Source of the DNA: Dryas octopetala
Taxonomy: Eukaryota; Streptophyta; Magnoliopsida; Rosales; Rosaceae
DNA: 64,000 nt
NCBI GenBank assembly: GCA_963921425.1
Contig: OY992838.1
Span: 16,492,001-16,556,000, forward strand
Reading direction: 5' to 3'
Both the position numbers and the translations under genes were made by a program. The number at the start of each line of letters is the position of its first letter. The stretch's first letter is position 1. Positions 11,801 through 21,129 of the stretch are shown in pieces. A model generated the notes under the pieces. That model saw only the letters and a list, made by a program, of their open reading frames with translations. It had not been told where the DNA came from and did not search any database.

Positions 11801-12230
11801 CTTTTTCACTTACAATAAGTTCTAACCTCTCAAGAATCTCCAATATTCTGGGTTCAAGAGTTTTGTCAAGTTCATGCAAGGAAGGAGAAGTGATATTGTG
11901 TACCTGACGAGTGCTGCTGCTCCCAGATTCTTCTTCTTCCACCTTGCGTCGCAGGGCTTCAGTCTTGATCTCATCCAACAGGTCCTCTGCATGATGGACA
12001 GCATCTTTAAGCTCATCAAGCCACTCCCTCACTCTCGGGTCTCTGATTTGCTTCCCTTCTGCATCATCCAGCACTGCATTCACTGACCACAACTTCATCT
12101 TCAACTTCTGGAGCAGCCCAGCAGTGACTTTGTGTCCTCGGATGAAGTCAAGGACCGGACGGGATGTCATCCTGTCAAAGAGAACAGAGAGAAAAGAAGA
12201 AAGAACCGCTGCACCAACTTCAAGAGCCAT
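8859..12230 (-). CDS. CC-NB-ARC-LRR disease resistance protein (RPP13-like 1 type)
   Basis: An uninterrupted 1123-residue NLR, a normal length for this class. An Rx-type coiled coil fills about residues 1-110, with HAEDLLDEIKTEALR in the place of the EDVID region. The NB-ARC follows: P-loop GMGGIGKTT at 205-213, kinase-2 LFVLDDVW at 281-288, RNBS-B GSKIIVTTR near 308, GLPLA at 374-378, RNBS-D CFMYCSIFPKDY near 429 and MHDLV at 496-500. The final W of kinase-2 marks a non-TIR NLR. About 18-22 leucine-rich repeats run from residue 560 to 1100. Proteins of this family are intracellular receptors that sense pathogen effectors and trigger cell death through ATP/ADP exchange at the NB-ARC. There is no intron in the coding region and no break in any motif, so it is probably functional. 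The start MALEVGAAVLSSFLSVLFDR is the family N-terminus. Its ligand cannot be told from sequence. Confidence 0.96.
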   Translation of the reverse strand: MALEVGAAVLSSFLSVLFDRMTSRPVLDFIRGHKVTAGLLQKLKMKLWSVNAVLDDAEGKQIRDPRVREWLDELKDAVHHAEDLLDEIKTEALRRKVEEEESGSSSTRQVHNITSPSLHELDKTLEPRILEILERLELIVSEKDVLGLKEDVKDSLHAYARLPTTSLPLGEDSVYGRKKDQDNIIKLLLTDDVTVNKISVIPIVGMGGIGKTTLAQLVYNNDRVQQHFHLRAWVCVSEEFDVVKITQTICGSVTSGTCDHITDLDRLQVNLKEALTGKKFLFVLDDVWKVNHSQLDLLTRPFENGSHGSKIIVTTRIDDVASRMGTLGQIHRLEQISEDHCWLIFAKHALQNAGVNTHPDLEVVGRQIVTKCKGLPLAAKSLGSLLRSKLDPEEWEKILKSEIWELSDMEILPALWLSYHYLPPHLKRCFMYCSIFPKDYVFEKSELILMWMAEDLLQPKNKNITMEETGEEYFNDLMSRSFFQGSEFLSSSGFIMHDLVNDLAKFLSGEFCVRLENNDDSLNIVSKTRHFSCMKRLDSDGSEKLEALYEAKHLHTFLPLSSLNVYGVLHDLLPALQYLRWINLSGYDIGELPNSIGSLKHLRYLDLSESGIQKLPETMCTLYNLQTLLLEGCRDLAELPTNFGRLISLRHLNITGCEELKKMPPHMGRLRDLQTFEGEFVLDKDTGRNIAELKELKSLRGQLSISGLHNIVRAEDALEANMRDKKYLNQLCLEWGGDTEDSKKDGEVLANLQPHTNLKILTIRSYVATRFPDWLVDHSSSNLVSLKLEKCEYCFFLPPLGQLPSLRKLEIIDLNGVVSIGPEFYGDDTCGIRVPFRSLQVLKFESMREWQEWSYVGGNQEGGAFPNLRKLRLENCPKLSGRFPLDYFPKLEKLRIRNANVESLATSQCPKLLLSLTQLDIQECPNLVCFPDGGLQAPNLTSIHIWTCKKLRSLPEEMHTLLPSLEKLWIYHCPELESFPEGGLPSKLQSLYIYDCEKVIAKRMQWGLQRLTCLKDFLVGFEGDSFPEEGLLPTTLTSLSIYDCLNLKTVNGKELRHLTSLHALTLIRCPELQCLPDEGLPTSLSYLGISDCPLLKQRCQRETGEDWPKIAHIPNIYIDYEQI

Positions 12231-12913
12231 GACTTGTTTGTTTAGCTGGACAGACAGGGAAATGAAAGATAAAGAGGAAAGCTAGTGATCAGAAACAGTA
12301 AGTGAAACAATTGTTCAGTTGTGATGTCTGATTCTCAGAGAACGAGCTTCTTGGTATAATCTCTAGATCTATGTTGGCCTCTCAGAAATTCCCTTCTTGC
12401 TGATATCTCCTTCGGAAATTTCACTTAGTGGGATTGTGGGAGTGGGCTGCTTTTACATCCCACTACGGCTGGTCAAACAAGGAGAGTATTTTTTTATTTT
12501 TTCCAAGGTTTTTTTAGCTTTTCTTCTATGTATAGAATACAAGTAAAACATGTATATATATTACATCTCTATGTAGAGCTTATTTGATTTAATGGATTCT
12601 ATCTTAATTAAAGATGTAATAAGTGCTAAAAATATAGCCTCTTTTAACATTACTTGTCATGATAAATATATAAATTAATTAATTGATCATTAATTTAGGT
12701 GTAGAAAGTCTACACTAATCGAGTTCAATGCATAATGACATGTTGACGACTATCCCCCTCACTGATCGACCCATTGGTCAAAAAGTTAACATGAATTATA
12801 TAGCCAGAAGCAGCTCCTTGGACCTTCATTGGACCCTCGATTTCTCTTTTCCCTCTTCCACTTTTGATAAAGCAGATACTCGATCTTAAAGATTACACAC
12901 AAAAGCTGGTCAA
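12231..12913 (-). promoter_or_regulatory. NLR upstream region with three W-box cores
   Basis: The sequence ggtcaa (TTGACC on the gene strand) occurs at 12471-12476, 12776-12781 and 12908-12913, and a TTGAC also occurs at 12743-12747. WRKY factors bind TTGAC(C/T), and such clusters are common before defence genes. The motif is short, so chance hits are likely at some rate. The nearest lies about 240 bp before the ATG. No TATA box can be fixed with confidence. Confidence 0.4.
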
Positions 12914-13609
<696 letters not shown>

Positions 13610-13791
13610 CCAGTTCCTCTCCAACAAAAATTAAATATCAAGTCTAACATAGCAATGTTGATAAGCATTAAGCAAAATAGTAAAACAGCCAACCAACAAG
13701 AAAATTTGACAATTAAGATAGCCACACTTCCTATAAGTATTAGCTCCAACAACCTTCCCCTACAACTCTCAAAACATGTGAAAGGTCTTTC

Positions 13792-13836
13792 TCAATAGAT
13801 ACGATATGGCTTCCCCATGGTCCCATGGGAATTTTC
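13792..13836 (-). pseudogene. RPL10A last-exon remnant
   Basis: After an acceptor gctgtag the text gaaaattccc gives the expected KFP start of the last exon. A few bases on, acc atg ggg aag cca tat cgt atc tat tga gives the protein's C-terminus TMGKPYRIY, but in another frame. Roughly 200 bp of exon between the two is deleted. Confidence 0.75.
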
Positions 13837-15453
13837 CTACAGCGCATATGAATTGAACCAAAATAAGACAAGAAAAGAACTATAGTTAAACAAATGCAAG
13901 TACAAGCAATTCAACAAAATCTTCATCTTCAAACAATACTATTAACAATTCAACAGATTGAGCAATTCACAAAAACTTCATGATAAATACCAGAGCAGCT
14001 TACAACATAAAAAAAAAACACTACAAGAATATTGTCAATAGATATCACCCATTTTATATCAGATTTGAATATGACTGATATTGTAAAAATTATAATATCA
14101 GATAATTTTTTAGCTGATTTCTAAACTCTATTAGATATCACATGGTTTTTTTCAACTGATATATAATATTTTCATTTTTCTAAGAACTTATAAAGACATC
14201 AGTATAAATTATTAACTGATATCTTAACACAACACTTATAATTTTTTATCCTATCACTCAAACTGACTGATATGTAATGTGTTTTTCCTGACTTAAATTT
14301 TTTTGTCCTACTCCCAAGTCCCAAGTCCCAACACTTAGACATATACAGATATGCTAAAAATTAAAAACCTAGGTCTATCTCTCATCTGTCTCTCTCTCGC
14401 AAATTTCATCTCGCAAAAACTGTCTCAGCTCATCAGTGTCACACACTCATCGTGGCCATCGCCGTCGCCGTCGCCACTCCCAGACTTCATTGTGAGTTCG
14501 TCTGTCTCTCTCACTCTCACTTCTCTGTCACTCTCACTTCTCTGTCTCTCTCTCACCCTCTGACTCTTAGCCTCTCGGCCGTCGCCGTCGCTTCCTCCTC
14601 CTCCCCCTTCTCCCTCTGGTCTCCGTCTCCTCCAACAACCAGCCAAGGACCCGATTCGAACCCTAAATGTGTCAAACCCATTTCCAGCGATCCATCGTTT
14701 CTGGTGGCAGCAAGGTCTCGCGCCACCACCAACCTTCTCTCCTCGGTGCGCTGAACCTCCCAACCTACTCTTCAATCTCTCAGATCTACTCCCTCTGATC
14801 CGCCGTTCACCAAGGTCTTTGGGGTTTTACATAAAAGTTTGGATTTTCATTTCATTTTTCTCCAGCAATTGAGCGACCCACTGCCCTACCATCGGAGCCA
14901 CCACCATTTTTGGTGATAATTTTATTTGTCAGTTTTTTAATTTACTGATAGTTTTTATTTTAGTTTTCTGTGTTAATTTTAGTTTTTATGTTTCAGGTTG
15001 TTGATTATGCTTGTTTGAGGTAAGGAAATCCTATCTTGAGTTTTTTAATTTCTATTTTGAGTTTTAGGTTTCAGTTTTGGGTGTACCATAGTTGATTCTA
15101 CATGCATTTCATACGTTGAAGTTGTCTAGTCAAATGGGTGTATGAATGTTAAGATTGATTGCTTCTATGAAGGTTGAGTTGTAGCTGATGTTATAAATCT
15201 TTGATATATGGTTCTGTTTATCCTTGAAACAGAGCTTTCAACAAAAGAAGTAATGGTTCTCTAGAATAATACCCGGGTTTTACAATGTAGCTTACACTTC
15301 ATATATAGGGATTATAGAACATATAGTGATTTAATGTATGTAAGCTCTTTCTTTTGATGATGTTGGGTTATAGCACATATAGGTATTTTTTATTGTATGA
15401 TGTTGCATTTTTTTGTGTTTGAACAGGTAATATGGCAGATGCATGTAGCTAGA

Positions 15454-16172
15454 AAATGCATATTGCTACACAGAAGTCTTTTGCATCTGTCAGCATGCAT
15501 GAAGATAAACCATTTGATTTCTTGCTTACTTTATTTGGTACGTTTAAAATTTGCAAGTGAAGTTCCTATGCAGCATATTGTTTAGTGTTGATCGAAGTTA
15601 CTTATGTATTGATTGCTAGATTGCATTTTACTAAGAATCATAATTAAGTTCAATTCTTTGAGTTGATCAATGTATTAAAGACTGCTAATCTTTAATGATT
15701 TAATATACAATATATGGATTTCATTATCTCTTCAAAAGACCTTGGATTATAAGATGTTTAAAACATTTTTCTCTCTCAATATTTATTTTAAACAATGAAG
15801 GAAATACAGGAAATGCTTACAATTTTTATTTATTTTTCTCTCCCAATTGGATGTGCACAATTCCCTTTTAGCCTTTTCATGTCAGAGCAATTGTACAAGT
15901 TAGCAATTCTTTCTTTTTATTACAACAGAAAAATAAACAATAATAACAAGCTTGTAGTTGAACGGAGGGGAAGGGGGAGGGCAATAGCTTTTGAATTTAT
16001 AACATTGTCTATTTCTTCGAGTATGTCAGGCCTAAGTTTGTTACATACTGTATCCTTTCTTTAACTAGTATGGTGGATTTTGCAGAGGGTGTTATAGCAG
16101 GAGGTACAGCTGGTGTTATTGTTGAAACAGCTTTATATCCCATTGATATTATAAAGACAAGACTGCAGGCAG
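15454..16172 (+). pseudogene. Captured exons of a SAM carrier (SAMC-type mitochondrial carrier)
   Basis: Two adjacent exons of the plastid/mitochondrial S-adenosylmethionine carrier are recognisable. The first ends at 15537 and reads KSFASVSMHEDKPFDFLLTL before a ttg^gtacgt donor. The second is 16086-16172, after ttttgcag, and reads EGVIAGGTAGVIVETALYPI followed by the mitochondrial carrier signature PxDxxKTRLQ as PIDIIKTRLQ. The phase-1 junction keeps the frame, and the second exon ends in gcag^gttaac. The family imports SAM into organelles with six membrane helices. Only the transit-peptide junction and helix 1 are present here, so no carrier can be made. It lies inside CACTA element 1 and is a transposon-captured copy. 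Confidence 0.85.
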
Positions 16173-17138
16173 GTTAACTATGCAAATGACTTATTAATAA
16201 TTTATGTTTTTATATTTGATGGATTTGCACCTCTGTTCAGGTTGGTTGATCCTTACTTTCAGCTGCAAGATATTAGTCTTTTTCTTTCTTCTTAGGTGAC
16301 ATTGAATCAATGCCATTCATTGGTAATTTTCTATCACACCCTCTCTATCTTTTTGTTTTGTTTTGGTAATTTTTATTTAGGGTTTCTATTAGGGATTTAG
16401 GGTTTCTATTTCTAATTCTCTGTTTGGGTCTTCAATTTTTAGTCTTAATTTGATGTTAATTTGCTAATTTTGTGTCTCAGATCTTGCTCCCTCTCTCATT
16501 GAGCTACCTCCCTCTCTTAGTTGTTAAGGTTCATCTGCTTGACTACATAAATAATTACTGATTATAATTCTGGGGGATGGTTGATTACATGACTCGTTTC
16601 TTTTTCTTACTTTGTACCAAATTATTTCTTTGTCTAGGTCTGAGTATGGAAGAACCGGAGAAGCTTGCCAATCTGGTCCCAGAGCTCAGAAGACGACTCG
16701 AAGAGACATAGCACATGTTGTGAGTAACTGATATACTGCACTTGTTGTGAGTAACAGATGCATTTCGATTATTGTAGCTAATGGTATTGGCCAATGAGAT
16801 CAATTGATCAAGTTGATTGATCTTAGCTTTAGATTTTGTGTTGACAAATACACCTGCATAAATTATGAAAACACACCCCAATTCTTCTACCACCATTCAT
16901 TGTTAGGTGAGAAATGTGTTGTGCAGTCAAGACTAATATAGATCATGTGATGCAATAAAAGTCATTAGACTCATGACTGGTAGCATATATATATATATAT
17001 ATATATTTTTTTTCTTTTTGAATTTTATTTGGATACTTGAGTTTGATGTGGTATGTGGTATAAGTCAGTAATAGTTTGAGTGGTATGCTTGGTATTTTCC
17101 ACACTAGATTTTGTATGTAATTTAGTAAACATTCTTTG

Positions 17139-17241
17139 CAGGTATTAGAGTTCCAGCAAAAGAAATGCAGTGTCATATTTGATCTTTCACACAATCTTGC
17201 AAGGGTTTTGGAGTTCTGTACCCAAAAGAAATGCAATGGCA
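17139..17241 (+). other. Exon-like segment of unknown host origin
   Basis: After ttctttgcag the frame reads VLEFQQKKCSVIFDLSHNLA, then RVLEFCTQKKCNGK. It has exon-like composition and an internal echo (VLEF..QKKC twice). I suspect a piece of a large ubiquitin-ligase-type protein but cannot support that. It is part of the cargo of CACTA element 1. Confidence 0.35.
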
Positions 17242-18033
17242 AGTCTGCTATCAGTTTCCATTTAATCTTTAATACTCTTATCTTGCCTTTCTTTATCTTT
17301 TTTATCTCTTTTTTGTTTGCTTTGATTTGATAATTCTGCTGTAAACTACCATTGCTCTTTATGGCAGATTTGGTACTTAAAAGATATGTGCATCTGTTAC
17401 ATTTATTAATAAAAAAATATGTCTAAATGAGCATAGTATTATATATTACTGTCTTAAATTAATTAAAAGTTCTGAAAATGTTTGCAGAGATTAGCAAGAT
17501 GGAAAGTAACTTATAATATGCAGAATACAAAGTTTGATACATTTGAGTAAATTGAGTTATGCAGTTTATTGTTGTTAGAATAGTTTAAATGTTGATGTTA
17601 GTTGCCTTTTTATTAACTCATTTCAGGAGCATTTTCTATCTCTTCTTTCTGTGGATGCATGCTGATGATGATGGCTGTTTTACTGGTGAGAGCATCTTCT
17701 TACTTAAGAATGATATTCTTCTGTGTGTGCCTTTGTAGGTGGGTAGGTGGGTGTAGTGAGTTATGGTTTAAATGTAGTTTTAGTATAAAATCAGGCTTTC
17801 ATTAAACATGGAATCCTTTATCTTTTACATTAATTAATTCATCGCTTGGTTTCAGGTTGGTGGATGAACTTGCTGCTTTGTACAAGGTATGAGAATGCAC
17901 TTTTTTGTATGTGCATGTGCAGCATGTCCTATTTCCTTATGTTTAAAGTTGCTTTTCTTTTCTTTTTATTTCAACTCATAGATTTTTGTGGTGCAGTTGA
18001 TTCTGAAAATGAGATAATCATGGATCTTAATTA

Positions 18034-18320
18034 TTGCAGATTTGGTACTGTTTCCACATCTCATGGATCAGAAGCATCTAAAAAGTTAGAGGATCAGCAG
18101 AAGAGAAAGGCTAGAGCAGAGAGGTTTGGTCTCATGCCTCTTTTAATTTGGTGCTTGAACAGCTTCAAGAATTTGAATATTGAAAATCTCTAGTTATTTT
18201 GTTTCATTTATGTTGCAAAATGTTCTTAATGTATTTCTTGTTGATCAGGTTTGGGCTTGCTGGTTCCTCTTGCATTTGCTTATCGACACGGACAACGCCT
18301 CAAGGAAAAGTGAAGCCTTT
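18034..18320 (+). pseudogene. Captured exons of a Tho1/MOS11-type RNA-binding factor
   Basis: After ttattgcag the plus strand reads FGTVSTSHGSEASKKLEDQQ, then KRKARAERFG. A donor at ag^gtttgg (about 18123) and an acceptor gatcag (about 18248) allow continuation as FGLAGSS..GKVKPF and a stop at 18324. The KRKARAERFGL pattern matches the repeated RAxRFG motif of the Tho1/MOS11 (SARNP) C-terminal domain, which acts in mRNA export. The match rests on about 30 residues, so the family is probable and the exact gene is not proven. It lies in CACTA element 1 in the same orientation as the SAM carrier exons. Confidence 0.6.
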
Positions 18321-19268
18321 CAAGTGACAAGCCCCTTATTATTCGAGTCATATATACTTTGTAGGTGATGTGTAGCTTAGTTATTTTGGTATATGCATGA
18401 CTCTTTGGACATTAATTTTAGTTATAATAGTTTGGTAGCTTGTAATACTTGACTTATTTTTATTATGAAATTATCAATGCAATTATTATATTCTAATGAA
18501 TGTGTAATTTTGATTCAGTGTTTATATATTCATTTTGCCCTTATATTCAAATTATAGCCACAATTGTATGTTCAATTCATTAATATGCCTTTTAGGTGAA
18601 AAAAACTGATATATATCATACATTTCAAATTTCTTTTTTAAACTTAAAATAATAAACAATATCAGTTTTAGTCTAAAAACTGAAATGTTAAACCGTTTGA
18701 TATCAGGTTCTCTCTGAGACCTGATATATAAACAATATTTAGATATCAGGGCCAGTTTCATACCTGATATTGATATCAAGATTTTAAATCATATTTTACC
18801 TCAAACTTGATATTGATACCATGATTTTATATCATATTCTACCTCAAACCTGATATTGATATCGGGTTATATGTCAGTATTAGTATTAAATACGATATCT
18901 ATTGACCAATACTATTGATACTTGGATTTTATAGATATCAGAAATAATATCAAATTGGATATCCATTTTGTATTTAGGACATCAGGTTGAAAAAGAAAAA
19001 TGATATATAAACAATGTTTACATATCAGTTTAAAACTGATATCTAAAATGTGAACATTAGATATCACGACGCGCTATATCAGACGGCTACCCAAATAGAT
19101 ATCAGTCCACGACTGATATCTATCGACATTTTTGTTGTAGTGAAAGTTCAAATAAAGGAATGATTTTTTAAGAACATCAATACTGCATATGCACATATTA
19201 CAGTTCAGAAAGCAAGCAGCAATCAAAAAAATTTTCAAATACTCTTCCTAAGCAGACTGCCTACCCAC

Positions 19269-19434
19269 CTGCTTTGTTGAGACCAGGACCCAAAAGACGG
19301 GGGATCTGCTTAATGACAGCTTCGGATGCTAAAAAGGCATGGTATTTCTTGGCCAACTTCTTAACCAATTTCTTGTTCTTGTTTAGCTTCTTCAACCCTT
19401 CTACATCCATGTAATCCAAACCTAACTTCTCAGC
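19269..19434 (-). pseudogene. RPL10A internal exon
   Basis: 166 bp between aattacag and gcag^gtgggt encode [39 protein letters not shown] and [17 protein letters not shown], a near-perfect L10a segment with no break. The acceptor is only 11 bp from the Tat target duplication, so the insertion also destroyed the normal branch-point region. Confidence 0.92.
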
Positions 19435-19450
19435 CTGTAATTAAATCAAC

Positions 19451-20497
19451 TGTTGATGCAAATTCTCGTAAGGTAGATGCAACAACTTAGATAAGTTGAC
19501 CTGGCTGATCAGGTGCTTTGCTGGATGATGAAGTGGATGCTGGTTGAGATCTTCCTGTAGACAAAAACAAGATCAAAGGAGATGGACCGGTGTGGTACCA
19601 GCCAAACACACTCCGATGATAAAATCAGTGGTGGTGTTTGATGGTGGATGAGGAAGAACAAAGGAAGAACTTGGGAGAATGGGAAGAACAAGGCAAATGT
19701 TCTGGGTTATTCTCAGCAAGTTGGGTAAGCTCTTTGGTGAATGGAAATTTTGTGTAAGTGTTTATGGGTAGATGCGTAGTAGTCGTTTTGCACATATGGG
19801 TTGATATATATAAGCAAAGGAAAACCTGATGAGTAAGTTACCTGCATTGTGAATGAAAGGTTGCCAGAGATCCACGCACCTGGCCAGACCTAGTTGCATG
19901 CTCAGCTGCTTGCTTCCTCAGCATTTAATGTTGCATTGAATGCTCCATTAAATGCAAGGTTGGAAGGTCCAGGTAGACTGCTCCAACATTCATGAATGCA
20001 GGCCTGATATTCTATCTGTCAGAAGAATGTGTCAGGTGCATTTAAGTGTGGCGGTTCATCCTGGCGTGATCTTCCTGGGAATGGCGGCGGAGAGCCGAGC
20101 CGAGCCGATATGAACACATGTTCTCATGCGAAGACACGAAGTCCATGTGTAGTCGGATCGGACATGGGATTCCAGGCCGAGCCGGTCCCATAGATTGGGG
20201 GTCTTTCCGAGCCCTAACTGGTCGACGCCAGAACTCGAAAGGAGACCATCTCCTGTGCCGAGCCGAGCTGAACCGGGATGATCGTGGGAAGATGGACACT
20301 CGATCCCTTGGAAGATCATCGGTTCGGCTCGGATCCGGTATGGAGATCCGGTCCGGGCTGGCAGAGGCGATGCTGGGTGGTGATGACGTGGAGGTCAAAG
20401 TTTTGACCACTGAGAGTCAATTCCGAGGTGGATGTTGACCAACCACGTGCCGAGCTGTGATTGGCTGTTCGGATTGATGTGGATTTTCCCACAAACA
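19451..20497 (-). repeat. LTR 1 (element 3' LTR)
   Basis: 1047 bp with TG..CA ends. On the element strand the TATA-like TTATATATA lies at 19805-19813. The upstream half (plus-strand 20050-20497) is rich in gccgag/ctcggc words. By eye it equals LTR 3 and differs from LTR 2 at one base (near 20421, c instead of t). Confidence 0.95.
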
Positions 20498-20510
20498 GGA
20501 GTCCCCCAAC
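20498..20510 (-). other. Polypurine tract, unit 1
   Basis: On the element strand gttgggggactcc lies directly before the 3' LTR start TGTTTGTGGG. This is where plus-strand DNA synthesis is primed. Confidence 0.75.
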
Positions 20511-20803
20511 TTCTGATCCGAGCGGGCAGTGGTGGATTGGAAGTTGAAGTATAAGGACAATCCCAAAGATAGCATGTTGCTTGATCCGAGCCGAACCCTA
20601 CGAGCCCACATTCCCGAAGATCCGAACACAAGACGACTTGTGATTGGTCAAAATATCTCAGGGACAGGTGAATGGACGTTTGATTTCTGCATGGGGGAAC
20701 GTAAGGGTCACCTCGTTATGGGTATTTTTGAATGTTTGACAGGTGTCAAGATCTGGCATGTGAAGCGCCAGAAATGAAGGGCTGAGATCTGAGTTGCATG
20801 GGG

Positions 20804-20810
20804 TATAAAA
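20804..20810 (+). promoter_or_regulatory. TATA box of the antisense gene, unit 1
   Basis: The sequence gggtataaaagtgg reads on the plus strand about 320 bp before the first ATG of the antisense gene and is followed by CT-rich leader sequence (ttctctctcttccctcac), a typical plant 5' UTR. A donor-like cagtaagtg lies at about 21008 in the leader. The identical site in unit 2 is at 31891-31897. Confidence 0.65.
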
Positions 20811-21129
20811 GTGGTGGTTTTCTCTCTCTTCCCTCACTTTCATCTTCAGACCTTCTCTTCTTCCTCTGCGAAAACCCTTCCTCTCACCGCAGACTTCTTT
20901 CTCACACCGTCGCCTTTGGAGTTGTCCGATCTCGAATCCGACCACGTACGGCGGTAGGCGAGGTGGTTCCGAGGGTGTTTGGGGCGGAAACTTTGGGCGG
21001 AGGAAAACCAGTAAGTGATTCTCCTCCTTTCTGAGTTTTTGTGTTTTTCGGGTTTTCTGGGTGTGTTCTTGGTGTTCTTGAGAAAAAGAGCTGTTTGATC
21101 CAAAAAGCAAGAGAGAGAAAAGTGAGAAA

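Larger units (their letters stand above)
14019..19142 (+). mobile_element. Pack-CACTA element 1, non-autonomous
   Basis: The left tip is CACTACAAGAATATTG and the right tip, on the complement, CACTACAACAAAAATG. A 3-bp aaa flanks both sides (14016-14018 and 19143-19145), the TSD length of CACTA elements. Both subterminal zones (14019-14300 and 18590-19142) are packed with gatatcag/ctgatatc words in both orientations, the usual transposase-binding type of array. No transposase or DUF4218-like sequence is found in its 5124 bp. Instead the plus strand carries exon-like pieces of host genes with introns between them (15454-15537, 16086-16172, 18034-18320, perhaps 17139-17241 and 17857-17887). A GC- and CT-rich leader at 14380-14760 may be a promoter/first exon. 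It sits in intron 3 of the RPL10A relic, in the opposite orientation to that gene. The remaining stretches hold nothing I recognise. Confidence 0.85.

Noticed and set aside
20118-20438. LTR ORFs of about 100 codons on both strands
   Set aside because: They are in the LTR, overlap each other on opposite strands and differ between LTR copies by a stop, with no conserved domain.
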